The notes: generated from the letters alone by a model not told the origin. A stretch of DNA of 64,000 nucleotides from Pseudoduganella albidiflava (GCF_004322755.1 NZ_CP036401.1:3162001-3226000); one strand, 5' to 3'. Numbered from the stretch's first letter, positions 10,116 through 20,501 are shown. Numbers and translations are program-made.

Positions 10116-11006
10116 ATGAAGATGCAGACGATGGTGATTTGCGCTGCCGTTTCCGTACTGACGGCTTGCGCGTCGACGACGAAGCCGGGCACGGTCGGCG
10201 TCCAGCGGCAGCAGCTGATGCTGGTATCGGCCGAGAAAGTGGAGCAGATGGCGCTGGTGAACTACACGCAGCAGAACCGCGATGCCCAAACCAAGGGCAA
10301 GCTCGTCACGAAAGGCGCCGAGTATGCGCGGCTGAAGAAGATCGCCGACCGCCTGCAGGCACACGTGACATCGTTCCGCGACGACGCGGCGAAGTGGAAC
10401 TGGCAGCTGGCGCTGATCGACGCGCCCGTGATCAACGCCACCTGCGCGCCGCGCGGCAAGATCACCTTCTACACGGGCCTGGTCCGCACGCTGAAGCTTA
10501 CCGACGACGAGATCGCCATCATCATGGGCCACGAGATTGCCCATGCGCTGCGCGAGCATGGCCGCGAGCGCGTCTCGCGCGCCTACGCGCAAAACGCGCT
10601 GAGCACCACGGCGCTGATGGCGGCGCCGAACAGCCAGGCGCAGATCGAGGCGGCGAACACGGTGGCGCATTACCTGTACACGCTGCCGAACTCGCGCCAG
10701 AACGAATCGGAAGCCGACGCGATGGGCCTGGAACTGGCCGCGCGCGCCGGCTACCGCCCGGAAGCGTCGGTGGCCGTGTGGCGCAAGATGCAGGCGCTGA
10801 GCATGAAAGCAGGCGACAGGAAGGCGGGAGACAGGAAGACGAATGACAGCGAGCCGGCCGAGTTCACGTCGACCCATCCGTCGCACGACACGCGGATCGC
10901 CGACCTGACGGCGATGCTGCCGAAGGTGACCCCGCTCTACCAGGCCGCGGCGCCGCAGGCGGCAGGCAAGCAAACGGTGGCGAAGCAGGCGGGCACGAAG
11001 CGGTAA
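10116..11006 (+). CDS. M48-family zinc metallopeptidase, lipoprotein
   Basis: A 296-residue periplasmic or outer-membrane-anchored peptidase. The start at 10116 (not 10098) puts GGGAG at the proper distance and gives a short lipoprotein signal with lipobox LTAC. Zinc ligands are in GHEIAHALREH (HExxH), with the third ligand in NESEADAMGLELAARAGY. The family includes LoiP, BepA and YcaL, which degrade misfolded outer-membrane proteins; this one is most like the single-domain LoiP/YcaL type. The C-terminal tail is Lys/Ala/Gln-rich and low in complexity, with a short GDRK repeat. It is convergent with the GNAT gene only 22 bp away. Confidence 0.85.
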   Translation: MKMQTMVICAAVSVLTACASTTKPGTVGVQRQQLMLVSAEKVEQMALVNYTQQNRDAQTKGKLVTKGAEYARLKKIADRLQAHVTSFRDDAAKWNWQLALIDAPVINATCAPRGKITFYTGLVRTLKLTDDEIAIIMGHEIAHALREHGRERVSRAYAQNALSTTALMAAPNSQAQIEAANTVAHYLYTLPNSRQNESEADAMGLELAARAGYRPEASVAVWRKMQALSMKAGDRKAGDRKTNDSEPAEFTSTHPSHDTRIADLTAMLPKVTPLYQAAAPQAAGKQTVAKQAGTKR

Positions 11007-11028
11007 AAGGAAGAAACGGTAAAGCTGT

Positions 11029-11520
11029 TTACGCCAGCCGCAGTTCCCAGTACCCCACGTCCAGCCACCGGCCGAACTTGAAGCCCACTTCACCGAAGTG
11101 GGCGACTTTTTTGTATCCCAGCTTTTCATGCAGCGCCACGCTGGCCTGGTTCGGCAGCGCGATGCCGGCGATCGCCAGGTGGCAACCGTGGGCGCGCAGC
11201 CGTTCGAGCAGGGCCTGGCACAAGGCCGTGCCATACCCCTTCATCTCGCTGCCCTGCGCCAGGTAGACCGACGTCTCCACCGAATAGCGGTAGGCGTGAC
11301 GTACGCGCCACTTCGTCGCGTACGCATAGCCGGCGATCGCGCCATCGGCACCCTCCAGCACCAGCCACGGCAAGCCGCCATCCTGCACGGCGGCGATACG
11401 GCCCCGCATGTCGTCCGCCGTCACGGCATCTTCCTCGAAGCTGATGGTCGTGCCGGTAATGTACGGGTTGTAGATGGCGGCGATGGCGGCGCCATCGCCT
11501 GGACGGGCGTCGCGGATCAA
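11029..11520 (-). CDS. GNAT N-acetyltransferase, phosphinothricin-acetyltransferase-like
   Basis: 163 residues, starting at TTG 11520, which overlaps the TGA of rlhA (TTGA); a start deeper inside rlhA would add an unrelated Ala-rich extension. It begins [20 protein letters not shown], the usual opening of the PAT/YwnH subgroup, and has the acetyl-CoA loop EMKGYGTALC and the C-terminal pattern LHEKLGYKKVAHFGEVG. The family acetylates amino groups of amino-acid analogues such as phosphinothricin or methionine sulfoximine; the substrate here is unknown. The overlap implies translation coupled to rlhA. Confidence 0.8.
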   Translation of the reverse strand: MIRDARPGDGAAIAAIYNPYITGTTISFEEDAVTADDMRGRIAAVQDGGLPWLVLEGADGAIAGYAYATKWRVRHAYRYSVETSVYLAQGSEMKGYGTALCQALLERLRAHGCHLAIAGIALPNQASVALHEKLGYKKVAHFGEVGFKFGRWLDVGYWELRLA

Positions 11521-13487
11521 GCGCGCGGGCGCTGCTTGTGGAACACCATCGGGCTGTACGGCACGGCCGACGGCGGCGGCGAGTTCAGGATGCCCGGCTT
11601 CATCGCGCCGACCACGTGCATCTCGCACGGCTTGCAGTCGAAGCGCAGCGTATAGGTCTCGCTGCCGGACACCAGCGTCATCGGCTCGGCCTTGACCTGC
11701 CCCTGCACGCCTTGCACGCCCTTGGCCTGTTTCGGGCACAGGTTGAACGAGAAGCGCAGGCAGTGCTTGGTGATCATCAGCGGCACTTCGCCCGCTTCCT
11801 CGTGCGCCTCGTAGGCGGCGGCGATCATCTGCACGCCATGCTTGTGATAGAACGCGCGGGCCTTCTCGTTGTAGACATTGGCCAGGTACGTGAGCTGCGT
11901 GTCCGGGTAGACCGCCGGCGGTTCGGCCGGCGCCTTGCGCGGCGGGCGTTCCCACGCGGCGAGCCGGGCCGCTTCATGGGCGGCGATGGCGTCGCGGCGC
12001 AGCGCATTGATCGCGCCGGACGGCACGAACCACGGCTGCGACAGCTTCAGCTCGACACTGCCGGCTTCGAACATCGTGTTGCCCAGCTTGCCCAGGCTGG
12101 TGCGCAGCGCCGCTTCGGCCTGCGCCGCCTGCTGGGCAGGCTGCAATGCCAGCGCTGCGGAGGTCGAGCTGGCGATGCCGTCTTCGTCGGTGACCGACAA
12201 GGTCAACCCATCCGCACGCTCGGACAGCACCAGGTGGACGCTGACCTTGCGTTCCGACGATTTCTTCGCCAGCGCGGCTTCCCACTGGTGGTCGCGGTTG
12301 CGGTGGACCTCGGTGCCGACCTTCAGGCCGGCGAGGGTAGCCATCGGCTCGTTGGGGAATACGCGCCAGCGCTGGCCTTCCTCGTTCTCTCCCAGCTTTT
12401 CCACCGTGTTGGCCTGCACCCCGGCGGACGCGCGCTTGACCATGAAGTTCAGGCCATCGCCGTTGGCCATCGGCGCATCGGTCAGCAAGTCGAAATGGTC
12501 ACCGCCCAGCCGGGTCACGGTACCCAGCTTCACGCCCAGGTATTTCGGCGAATCGAAGGCGCCGATATCGTCCTGGCGGCCGCCGGCGAAGTAATCGGTA
12601 TGGCCGCGGTGGAAGTTCTTGTCCACGTCCGGCGTGAACAGCACCTGGGTGCGGCCGCTCGACGCGCGGACGAACTCGGTGCGGCGTTCCAGGATCTCGT
12701 CCAGCAGCAGGCGGTAGTGGGCCGTGATGTTCTTCACATAGCCCATGTCCTTGTAGCGCCCCTCGATCTTGAACGAGCGGATGCCGGCATCGACCAGCGC
12801 CTCCAGGTTGCGGCTCTGGTCATTGTCCTTCATCGACAGCAGGTGCTTGTCGTAGGCCACCACGCGGCCCTGGCCGTCGGACAGCGTGTACGGCAGCCGG
12901 CACGCCTGCGAGCAGTCGCCCCGGTTGGCGCTGCGCCCGGTGTCCGCATGGGAGATATAGCACTGGCCGGAAAACGCCACGCACAGCGCGCCGTGGATGA
13001 AGTATTCGAGCGGGGTATCGACCTCGGCACGGATCTTCCTGATCTGCTCGATCGTCAGCTCGCGCGCCAGCACCAGTTGCGAAAAGCCCACGTTACCGAG
13101 GAATTTCGCCCGCTCGACGGTGCGGATGTCGCACTGCGTGCTGGCGTGCAGCTGGATCGGCGGCAGATCGAGTTCCAGCAGGCCCATGTCCTGGATGATC
13201 AGCGCGTCCACGCCCGCTTCGTACAGTTGCCAGATCTGCTTGCGCGCCAGCTCCAGCTCGCTGTCGTGCATGATCGTGTTCATCGTCACGAAGATGCGCG
13301 AGCGGTAGCGGTGCGCGAAGGTGGTCAGCGCGGCGATGTCCTCCAGCGGATTGCTCGCGTTGTGGCGCGCGCCGAAAGCCGGGCCGCCGATATACACGGC
13401 GTCGGCGCCATGCAGGATGGCTTCACGGCCGATCTCGGCGGTTTTGGCGGGCGACAGCAGTTCGAGTTCGTGGGCGAGGAGAGACAT
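11517..13487 (-). CDS. rlhA: 23S rRNA C2501 hydroxylation protein, peptidase U32 family
   Basis: 656 residues, essentially the length of E. coli RlhA (YdcP, 653), which is needed to make 5-hydroxycytidine 2501 in 23S rRNA. It opens with [27 protein letters not shown], the U32 barrel start. It keeps the conserved Cys-rich segment around [25 protein letters not shown] and a C-terminal region with [12 protein letters not shown] and [10 protein letters not shown], consistent with an iron-sulfur site. Shorter U32 relatives (YegQ, UbiU) lack this extended C-terminal half, so RlhA is favoured. It is divergent from the TerC gene. Confidence 0.85.
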   Translation of the reverse strand: MSLLAHELELLSPAKTAEIGREAILHGADAVYIGGPAFGARHNASNPLEDIAALTTFAHRYRSRIFVTMNTIMHDSELELARKQIWQLYEAGVDALIIQDMGLLELDLPPIQLHASTQCDIRTVERAKFLGNVGFSQLVLARELTIEQIRKIRAEVDTPLEYFIHGALCVAFSGQCYISHADTGRSANRGDCSQACRLPYTLSDGQGRVVAYDKHLLSMKDNDQSRNLEALVDAGIRSFKIEGRYKDMGYVKNITAHYRLLLDEILERRTEFVRASSGRTQVLFTPDVDKNFHRGHTDYFAGGRQDDIGAFDSPKYLGVKLGTVTRLGGDHFDLLTDAPMANGDGLNFMVKRASAGVQANTVEKLGENEEGQRWRVFPNEPMATLAGLKVGTEVHRNRDHQWEAALAKKSSERKVSVHLVLSERADGLTLSVTDEDGIASSTSAALALQPAQQAAQAEAALRTSLGKLGNTMFEAGSVELKLSQPWFVPSGAINALRRDAIAAHEAARLAAWERPPRKAPAEPPAVYPDTQLTYLANVYNEKARAFYHKHGVQMIAAAYEAHEEAGEVPLMITKHCLRFSFNLCPKQAKGVQGVQGQVKAEPMTLVSGSETYTLRFDCKPCEMHVVGAMKPGILNSPPPSAVPYSPMVFHKQRPRA

Positions 13488-13625
13488 GGAAAATCCTGGG
13501 TGGAGGGGAACAAACCTGGGCGAAGGGGCAGATTATAGCTTTCCGCACCGGGACTGTCACCGGCGGGCGGGGTTGGCGTGCCGGCACCGGCAGGCTGCCG
13601 GGCTCGCCCATCCTGGCGATTCCCG

Positions 13626-13631
13626 TACAAT
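13626..13631 (+). promoter_or_regulatory. Probable -10 box for the TerC-CBS gene
   Basis: TACAAT lies 30 bp before the TerC start in the 172-bp divergent gap with rlhA. No convincing -35 is seen. The rest of that gap is GC-rich inverted sequence without a recognisable riboswitch. Confidence 0.35.
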
Positions 13632-13660
13632 TCTTTCATCATAGCCCCTGGGATACCCAC

Positions 13661-15223
13661 ATGGAATGGCTGGCCGACCCCAATATCTGGATTGGGTTGC
13701 TGACGCTGATCGTCTTGGAGATCGTGCTCGGCATCGACAACCTGATCTTCATTGCGATCGTTGCCGAGAAAGTGCCGCCGCACCAGCGCGACAAGGCGCG
13801 GCTGCTGGGGCTGTCGCTGGCGCTGCTGATGCGCCTCGGGCTGCTGAGCGTGATTTCCTGGATCGTCACGCTCACCGAGCCGCTGTTCCACATCGGCACC
13901 ATGGATTTTTCGGGCCGCGACCTGATCCTGCTGTTGGGCGGCATCTTCCTGCTGGCCAAGGCCACGATGGAACTGCACGAGCGGGTCGAAGGGCAGGCGC
14001 AGGTGAACAGCGGCCCGGTTGCCTACGCCAGCTTCGCCGCGGTGGTGGGCCAGATCATCGTGCTCGATGCCGTGTTCTCGCTCGATTCCGTGATCACGGC
14101 GGTCGGCATGGTCGACGAACTGGCCGTGATGATCGCCGCCGTGATCGTGTCGATGGCGGTGATGATGTTCGCCTCCAAGCCGCTGACCCGCTTCGTCAAC
14201 GCCCACCCGACCGTGGTGGTGCTGTGCCTGTCCTTCCTCCTGATGATCGGCCTGTCGCTGATCGCCGAGGGCTTCGGCTTCCACATTCCCAAGGGCTACC
14301 TGTACGTGGCGATCGGCTTCTCGGTGGCGATCGAGGCGCTGAACCAGCTGGCGCGGCGCAACTTCGCCCGGCAGCAGGAACACGTGCCGCTGCGCGAACG
14401 GACCGCCAACGCCGTGCTGCGCATGATGGGCGAGAAGACCGACGACGGCGGCGCCGAGGCACCGGCGGCCGCCGGGAAGGAAAGCGAACAGCCCACCTTT
14501 GAATCGGCCGAGCGCCACATGGTCAGCGGCGTGCTGAGCCTGTCGCAGCGGCCGGTGCGCTCCATCATGACCCCGCGCTCGGACATTTCCTGGGTCGACC
14601 TCGACGACGACCCGGCCTCGATCCGCGCCCAGCTGCTCGACGCGCCGCACAGCTTCTATCCGGCCGGCCGCGGCCAGCTCGACAATATCGTCGGCGTGGC
14701 ACGCGCCAAGGATGTGATCGCCGACCTGATGGACGGCGGCCACATCGATCCGGCGCGCAGCATCCGGCCGCCGATCGTGATGCCGGATGCGGCCGGCGTG
14801 CTGCAGGTGATGGAAACGCTGAAACGCTCGCATGGGCAGCTGGTGCTGATCGCCGACGAGTACGGCACGATCCAGGGCCTGGTCACGCCGATCGACATCC
14901 TCGAAGCGATCGCCGGCGAATTCCCCGACGAGGACGAACAGCCGGTGGTGCAGCCGTTCGGCGACGGGCGCTGGCGCGTGGATGGCGGCGCCGACCTGCA
15001 TTACCTGCAGCAGGTGCTCGATTCGGATGCGCTGGGCGTGGCCACGGACGACTACACGTCGCTGGCCGGCTTCATGCTGGAACGCTTCGCCACCTTGCCG
15101 CACGTCGGGCAGGTGCTGGTGCTGGACGACCTGCGGCTGGAAGTGGCGGAAGTGCGCGAGCGCCGCATCGCCACCGTGCTGATCACCCGGATCGATGCGG
15201 ATGCGCAACAAGGTGAAGGCTGA
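13661..15223 (+). CDS. TerC-family membrane protein with CBS pair and CorC_HlyC domain
   Basis: 520 residues. The first ~225 form a TerC domain of about seven helices, with the acidic membrane motifs [13 protein letters not shown] and [15 protein letters not shown] that define the family. A linker leads to a CBS pair (about residues 280-400, around [13 protein letters not shown] and [17 protein letters not shown]) and then a CorC_HlyC domain (about 415-510). This architecture matches E. coli YegH and YoaE. The family is tied to metal-ion (manganese, tellurite) handling; transport by this protein is inferred, with CBS domains probably sensing nucleotides. Confidence 0.85.
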   Translation: MEWLADPNIWIGLLTLIVLEIVLGIDNLIFIAIVAEKVPPHQRDKARLLGLSLALLMRLGLLSVISWIVTLTEPLFHIGTMDFSGRDLILLLGGIFLLAKATMELHERVEGQAQVNSGPVAYASFAAVVGQIIVLDAVFSLDSVITAVGMVDELAVMIAAVIVSMAVMMFASKPLTRFVNAHPTVVVLCLSFLLMIGLSLIAEGFGFHIPKGYLYVAIGFSVAIEALNQLARRNFARQQEHVPLRERTANAVLRMMGEKTDDGGAEAPAAAGKESEQPTFESAERHMVSGVLSLSQRPVRSIMTPRSDISWVDLDDDPASIRAQLLDAPHSFYPAGRGQLDNIVGVARAKDVIADLMDGGHIDPARSIRPPIVMPDAAGVLQVMETLKRSHGQLVLIADEYGTIQGLVTPIDILEAIAGEFPDEDEQPVVQPFGDGRWRVDGGADLHYLQQVLDSDALGVATDDYTSLAGFMLERFATLPHVGQVLVLDDLRLEVAEVRERRIATVLITRIDADAQQGEG

Positions 15224-15347
15224 GGACCGTTCTAGCCAGCCAAGGCAAGCTTAACCCCTGGAAATCTTTCATTCTGACATGATACACTTGTAGTTCTAAC
15301 AATGAACGTGCCCGATACGCTCGGCACGTAGATCAACAAGGGTAGTC

Positions 15348-16931
15348 ATGAATACATTTTCCAGGTTCGTGGGCGGAACCACGTGTGCGCTGGCGCTGGC
15401 CGCTTGCGGCGGAGGAGGCGGGGGCGGCGGCACGTCCACGACCCCGACAACACCGACGACACCACCGGTCGTCAAGCCCGACCAGTCGTGGCTGACGCTG
15501 ACCCCGTCCAGCGTCGACGTCACCACATTCGTCGGTGAAGCGGCGACGGTCTCGATCACTGCGAAGTCGAGCAAGACCTTCGCCAAGCCCGTCAATATCG
15601 GCATCATCGATGCAACCGGCGTGTTTTCCACCGACGTGAAAATCACCACGCTGTCGGATCTGGAATACCGTGCCGACCTGCAGACGTCGACCGTGTTGCC
15701 GGTGGGCGTGCGTACAGCCACGCTGGAGCTGCGCCTTTGCGAGGACGATCCGAAGGTGTGCAAGTCGCCGCTGTCCGGCTCGCCGTGGCTGATCCCGGTG
15801 AAAGTCGATGTCCAGCCCGATACGAACCCGACGCCGTTGAGCTACCTGCCGAACGTGGCGAACTGGGGAACCTACCAGGGCAACGCATCCCACACTGGCT
15901 ACGTGCCGGCCACCTTCGACGCAAGCAAGTTCACGCGCCGCTGGGTCCTGCCCGTGTCGAACACGAGCGGCGAGAATGTGCCGGTCACGCATGACAACGG
16001 CCGTACCTTTGCCGTGTTCAGCGGCCGCTTCGCCGCGTCGTCGATCCTGGTGGCGGTCAGCGAAGACACCGGCAAGGAACTGTGGCGCATGGACTTCGGC
16101 GCCGTCCACCGGGTCAACCCGCCCGCCGCCGCGCACGGCAAGGTGTACCTGGCCACGTCCGGCCACGGCGACACGTTCTTCTGGGTGTTCGACCAGGAAA
16201 CCGGCAAGCTGCTCAGCAAGACCAGCATGGATTCGCAATGGGAACGGTACCTCGCGCCGACCGTATATGGCGACGCGGTCTATACCAACAGCGGCTACTA
16301 CGGCGGGATGACGAAGTTCAGCACCACGACGTTTGAAAAGGCCTGGTTCGCCGGCCTGCCGCAGTACGACGGCTGGACGCCGGCAGTCGATGCCAGCCAT
16401 GCCTACACCTATGTCAACGGCACCTTGTATGCGCTGGCCACGGCCGACGGCAGCACGGCATTCACCATCGCCGATCCGGACAACCAGTGGAGCGGCTATG
16501 ACGGCACCACGCTGGCCTTGTCCGGCAGCGGCATGGCATACGCCGTCAACGGCGGGCGCCTTCTCGGCTTCGACCTGGCCGGCCGCAAGATCGCCTGGAA
16601 GGCGAACGGCACCGCCGTCGGCATGCCGGCCTTCGCCAAGGACGTTGTGTATGTGCTGAACGCGCGTGGCACGGTGGTGGAAGCCCATGCGGCCGCCACC
16701 GGCGCGCTGCAGTGGACCTCCGAGTCGCTCGGCACCGGCCCCTACACGCAGCTGGTCGTGACCGACAACCTGGTGTTCGTCGGCTCGGCGGAACGGACCG
16801 TGGCGATCGACCTGGCCACCCAGCGCAAGGTGTGGGAGTACCCGTTCGGCGGTGACCTGTCCATCTCGAACCGCGGCGTGCTGTACATCGCCGGCCAGAA
16901 GGGCAAAGTGGTCGCGATCAACCTGCGGTAA
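15348..16931 (+). CDS. PQQ-like beta-propeller lipoprotein, paralogue A
   Basis: 527 residues. The lipoprotein signal ends at LALAAC, directly followed by an eight-Gly run and a Thr/Pro-rich linker (residues ~21-45). An Ig-like beta-sandwich (~48-150) carries the paired-Cys segment LRLCEDDPKVCKSPLSGSP. The C-terminal ~350 residues are a beta-propeller with repeats ending in patterns such as LWRMDFG and KVWEYPFGG, as in PQQ-like/BamB-type domains, but without PQQ-enzyme catalytic residues. It is probably a surface or periplasmic scaffold or binding protein; no function is known. A strong hairpin follows, and its close paralogue is next. Confidence 0.7.
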   Translation: MNTFSRFVGGTTCALALAACGGGGGGGGTSTTPTTPTTPPVVKPDQSWLTLTPSSVDVTTFVGEAATVSITAKSSKTFAKPVNIGIIDATGVFSTDVKITTLSDLEYRADLQTSTVLPVGVRTATLELRLCEDDPKVCKSPLSGSPWLIPVKVDVQPDTNPTPLSYLPNVANWGTYQGNASHTGYVPATFDASKFTRRWVLPVSNTSGENVPVTHDNGRTFAVFSGRFAASSILVAVSEDTGKELWRMDFGAVHRVNPPAAAHGKVYLATSGHGDTFFWVFDQETGKLLSKTSMDSQWERYLAPTVYGDAVYTNSGYYGGMTKFSTTTFEKAWFAGLPQYDGWTPAVDASHAYTYVNGTLYALATADGSTAFTIADPDNQWSGYDGTTLALSGSGMAYAVNGGRLLGFDLAGRKIAWKANGTAVGMPAFAKDVVYVLNARGTVVEAHAAATGALQWTSESLGTGPYTQLVVTDNLVFVGSAERTVAIDLATQRKVWEYPFGGDLSISNRGVLYIAGQKGKVVAINLR

Positions 16932-16937
16932 TTCCCC

Positions 16938-16967
16938 GGCCGCGGACATCTTGCGGTGTCCGCGGCC
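16938..16967 (+). terminator. Hairpin after propeller lipoprotein A
   Basis: GGCCGCGGACA pairs perfectly with TGTCCGCGGCC across an 8-nt loop, 6 bp after the stop codon. There is no T-tract. It suggests the two paralogues are transcribed separately. Confidence 0.6.
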
Positions 16968-17133
16968 TCCAGTGGTAGCAGGAGGGCACAGGTGCTCAGC
17001 GGCGCTGTCAGCCGGTCGCCGTGGCCAGTGCGCTCCGAGGTAATTGTCTATTTGCAATTACGATAGCCGAACGTTAATATCCCCGGTTTTCAAGACAATC
17101 TGCGCCCAGCAGAGAAACCATTCAGGGATATTC

Positions 17134-18729
17134 ATGAACAGATTTACCAATGGCCTTGCCATCGCCGCTTGCGCTGTGGCGCTGTCGGCGTGTGGCGGCG
17201 GCGGGTCTTCCGCCGGCGGGTCGAATCCGGCCACGGGCACAGCGACCGGGACGGGCGGTGCTTCCGGCGGCAGTCAGGCAGACCAGTCCTGGCTCACATT
17301 CAATCCGCCTGCCGCGGATATCACCGTGTTCGAAGGAGAACCATTCAGGTTCCGCATGATTGCGACGGCCACCCGTATCTTCGAGAAACCCTTCAATGTG
17401 GCGATCGTCGACAGCAAGGGTGTCGTCGCAAAGGAAGTCAAGATCCAGCAGTTCGTGCCCCTCCAGTACGAAGCGGTCTTGAGTACCGAACCGACCCTCC
17501 CCGTCGGGACGCACGCGACGCGTCTCGAGGTGCGTGTCTGCGAGGACGATCCACAGGTGTGCAAGGTGCCGCTTCCAGGCTCGCCGTGGTACATCCCCTT
17601 GAGTGTGACCGTCATGAAGGCCACCAACCTGACCGCGCTGGAACAGGTACCCGGGGTCCCCGCATGGACGACGTATCAAGGAAACGCCGCGCACAGCGGC
17701 TACGCGCCGGCCAGCTTCGACCCGGCGCGCTTCTCCAGGCGCTGGGGGTATCCGGAAACGGGCGACATCGCTCACAACAATCCAGTAGCGGTCGACAATG
17801 GCCGGGCATTCATCGCCGAACGGAGTTCCGGCAACTGGCCCGTATTCTCCTTGAGGGCTTTCAGCGAACAAACCGGCGAGACGGTCTGGCGAAAGGAATT
17901 CAACGGGATCGAAAAGATGTCACCGCCGGCCGCGGCGGATGGCAAGGTCTATGTTGTCGTCAAAGCGGGTGCGTACAAGCTTCAGGTGTACGACCAGGCC
18001 AGTGGCCAACTGCTGGCTGAGACCTGGGTCAATGGGTTCAATGAAACCTACGCTCCCGTACTGCACGGCGACAGTGTGTTCGTCGGCAGCGCCAGCGGGA
18101 ACGGGACGACCCGGGTCGACGCCGCCACGCTGGGCACCACGTGGCAGATCGACCGTGTCGAGGAGTCCTGGGACTGGACGCCGGCAATCGACGGTTCCTA
18201 TGTCTACATGTATGTGGACTCCGTTTTACAGGTAGTCGGCAGGAACGATGGCATCACCGCCTATTCCATCGCCGATACGGGCTTCGTGACACAGGGGGGA
18301 CGGATCGGCAGCGTGGCACTTGCGGGGCCGGGGTCGGCCGTCGTCGTCAGCAGCGACCGCCTGGTCGGGTTCGACCTCGCCACGCGAACCCGGGCGTGGG
18401 TGATCGAGGGCGAGTTCGTGGGCGCTCCCGCCGTTGCAAAGGGCATCGTCTACGCGGTGAACGGCAGCAGCCTGGAAGCACGTGACCTTGCGTCGGGCAA
18501 GCTACTCTGGAGAAAGGGCATCGGCATGCACGGCAGTATGCAGGCCCGGGTGATCGTCACGGAAAACCTGGTCTTCGTCAGCGAGCAATTGCTCACGCAA
18601 GCGATCGATCTCGCCACGCACAAAACCGTCTGGTCGTATCCGGCCGGTGGTTCGTTGTCGATCTCCGACCGCGGCGTCCTGTACATCGGCGGCCGGGCCG
18701 GAAAGATCAACGCGGTCAATCTGCGCTAA
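17134..18729 (+). CDS. PQQ-like beta-propeller lipoprotein, paralogue B
   Basis: 531 residues. The ATG at 17134 has AGGGA upstream and gives a lipoprotein signal with lipobox LSAC and a Gly/Ser linker; the longer frame from 17044 lacks both. Domain layout and many local motifs match paralogue A: DQSWLTF, VRVCEDDPQVCKVPLPGSPWYIPL, TTYQGNAAHSGYAPASFDP and a C-terminus ending in INAVNLR. The two are clearly a tandem duplication that has diverged substantially. The ligand and role are unknown. A hairpin at 18737 closes the unit, shared with the convergent Gfo/Idh gene. Confidence 0.7.
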   Translation: MNRFTNGLAIAACAVALSACGGGGSSAGGSNPATGTATGTGGASGGSQADQSWLTFNPPAADITVFEGEPFRFRMIATATRIFEKPFNVAIVDSKGVVAKEVKIQQFVPLQYEAVLSTEPTLPVGTHATRLEVRVCEDDPQVCKVPLPGSPWYIPLSVTVMKATNLTALEQVPGVPAWTTYQGNAAHSGYAPASFDPARFSRRWGYPETGDIAHNNPVAVDNGRAFIAERSSGNWPVFSLRAFSEQTGETVWRKEFNGIEKMSPPAAADGKVYVVVKAGAYKLQVYDQASGQLLAETWVNGFNETYAPVLHGDSVFVGSASGNGTTRVDAATLGTTWQIDRVEESWDWTPAIDGSYVYMYVDSVLQVVGRNDGITAYSIADTGFVTQGGRIGSVALAGPGSAVVVSSDRLVGFDLATRTRAWVIEGEFVGAPAVAKGIVYAVNGSSLEARDLASGKLLWRKGIGMHGSMQARVIVTENLVFVSEQLLTQAIDLATHKTVWSYPAGGSLSISDRGVLYIGGRAGKINAVNLR

Positions 18730-18736
18730 TCGCAGC

Positions 18737-18759
18737 GGCGAAAGACACCGTCTTTCGCC
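18737..18759. terminator. Bidirectional hairpin between convergent genes
   Basis: GGCGAAAGA and TCTTTCGCC form a perfect 9-bp stem with a 5-nt loop (CACCG) in the 36-bp gap between propeller lipoprotein B and the Gfo/Idh/MocA gene. TTCTCC follows on the plus side. Confidence 0.65.
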
Positions 18760-18765
18760 TTCTCC

Positions 18766-20214
18766 CTACGGGATCTTGCGCCGCAGCGGCATCGGCACCG
18801 GCGTTTCGCGCGTCGGCATCGGCGCGCGGTCCGGCGGATTGAGGCCGGTGACCAGGTCGGTGATCTTCACCGACTGGCCCGTTTCAAAGCACTGGTTGGC
18901 GGCCACGCCGATCAGGATCGAGTAAGCCCCCGAGCGTTCGTCGGCCAGCCGCTTGTACTTGTCGGCCGGCGCAGTGCCGAAAATCTCTTCCAGCATCACC
19001 GCATCGCCGCCGCCGTGGCCACCCGTACCCGTCCAGGGCTCGATGTCGCGCGGCGCGCCGCGCAGCGGGATCACGCGGATCTGCACCTGGTCGCTGCGGC
19101 TTTGCACTTCACTGGCGCCGGCGGCGCCCACCTGCTCGACGATCCGGTGCTCCAGCCGGCCCTTGGTGCCGTTGAAGGCCACGTGGTATCCCTCCCACGC
19201 ATCGTAGGCGGACAAGGCATAGTTCAGCTGCGCGCCGCTGTCGTAGCGGACCATCACATTCATCGTGTCTTCGATATCGATTTCCGGGCGCCATACGCAC
19301 TGGTCGCGGTAGTAGCCGTCATGCTTTTCATTGTCCAGGTACAGCGCCTTCAGGCCCGGATCGGCCGCCAGGTCGAAGTAGAACGTGCACTTCTGCTTTT
19401 CCGGGCAGGTCAGGCACCGTTCATGCGCGCCGGCCAGGCCCATCCGCTTCGCGGTCGCGGGCGTGTAGAACTGGCGCGAGCCGAAGGCGTGCACCAGCTC
19501 CGGCTGCGCGCCCAGCCACCAGTTCACCAGGTCGAAATGGTGGGTCGACTTGTGGATCATCAGCCCGCCCGACATCGCCTTCTTGCTGTGCCAGCGGCGG
19601 AAGTAGTCGGCGCCGTGCACGGTATTGAGCAGCCAGGTGAAATCGACCGACATCACGTCGCCGATCTCGCCGCTCATCAGGATATCCTTCACCTGCGAAC
19701 GGGGCGGCGTATAGCGGTAGTTGAACGTCACGCGGATGTGGCGGCCGGTGCGCTTCACGGCGTCGAGGATGCGCTGGGCCTTTTCCGCCGTCGTCGTCAT
19801 CGGCTTCTCGGTGATCACGTCGCAACCCGCTTCGAGCGCGCGCACGATGTACTCGTCATGCTTGGCGTCCGGCGTGGTGACGATCACGTACTGGGGCCTG
19901 GTTTCCCGGATCATCTGGTCGAAATCGGCGGCCTTGTAGGCCTTCGGCTGGCTGGCGCCGGTGGCCGTGACGGTCCGCACGGCCAGCGCGGCGCGGCCCG
20001 GGTTGCTGTCGCAGATCGCCACGATCTCGTTGCCGTCGCGGTATTTGCCGGTGATGGCGCCCGTGAACATGCGGGCGCGCGAGCCGACGCCCACCACCGC
20101 GTAGCGCTTGCGCGGGGTCGCGGCAAAGGCGCTGGTGGCCATCATGATCCCGGCCGCGCCCGCGGCCTTCAGCACGGTGCGGCGATCGAACGGACCGGCA
20201 TTGTTTTCGCTCAT
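18766..20214 (-). CDS. Tat-exported Gfo/Idh/MocA-family oxidoreductase
   Basis: 482 residues from ATG 20214, which has GGAG upstream. The N-terminus FDRRTVLKAAGAAGIMMATSAFA is a twin-arginine signal, so the folded NAD(P)-bound enzyme should be exported. The Rossmann motif VVGVGSRARMFTGAI follows, then the EKPM dinucleotide/active-site motif (VITEKPMTTTAEKA). The lower half (TFNYRYTPPRSQVKD onward) is the C-terminal alpha/beta substrate domain with HFDLVNWWLG. A CLTCPEKQKC segment (four Cys-containing residues) is unusual and might bind metal. Exported members act on sugars or glycosides (GH109 relatives), but the substrate here is not determinable. Confidence 0.8.
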   Translation of the reverse strand: MSENNAGPFDRRTVLKAAGAAGIMMATSAFAATPRKRYAVVGVGSRARMFTGAITGKYRDGNEIVAICDSNPGRAALAVRTVTATGASQPKAYKAADFDQMIRETRPQYVIVTTPDAKHDEYIVRALEAGCDVITEKPMTTTAEKAQRILDAVKRTGRHIRVTFNYRYTPPRSQVKDILMSGEIGDVMSVDFTWLLNTVHGADYFRRWHSKKAMSGGLMIHKSTHHFDLVNWWLGAQPELVHAFGSRQFYTPATAKRMGLAGAHERCLTCPEKQKCTFYFDLAADPGLKALYLDNEKHDGYYRDQCVWRPEIDIEDTMNVMVRYDSGAQLNYALSAYDAWEGYHVAFNGTKGRLEHRIVEQVGAAGASEVQSRSDQVQIRVIPLRGAPRDIEPWTGTGGHGGGDAVMLEEIFGTAPADKYKRLADERSGAYSILIGVAANQCFETGQSVKITDLVTGLNPPDRAPMPTRETPVPMPLRRKIP

Positions 20215-20413
20215 CGAAGTGTCTCCATAGATTGTGTGGAACGGCGCCATCACCCTTCTGGAGAGAGTTGATTGTTGGCGTCGGCTAAGCCGATGGTAGG
20301 TCCAATCGCGCCATGTGGCAAGACCACTTGTGGTAACCGGACGGACCAATCAACTTGGTGATCAATCGCCGGCAGCTTCGCCGCGACGGTCTTTGTAACC
20401 GCCGGATTATTTT

Positions 20414-20444
20414 TTGATATTTACTTTCGGATTGACGATATGAT
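20414..20444 (+). promoter_or_regulatory. Possible promoter upstream of the orphan Hcp gene
   Basis: TTGATA (20414-20419) and TATGAT (20439-20444) are spaced 19 bp apart in a locally AT-rich stretch before the Hcp gene. The spacing is longer than ideal. Confidence 0.35.
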
Positions 20445-20501
20445 CACGTCACGTAGGAATTTACTGATCATCATTAGGATTTATTACCTTGGGAGGCGTG
20501 G

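Noticed and set aside
13488..13660. A yybP-ykoY manganese riboswitch upstream of the TerC gene
   Set aside because: Expected for some TerC genes, but the conserved core sequences could not be found in this gap.
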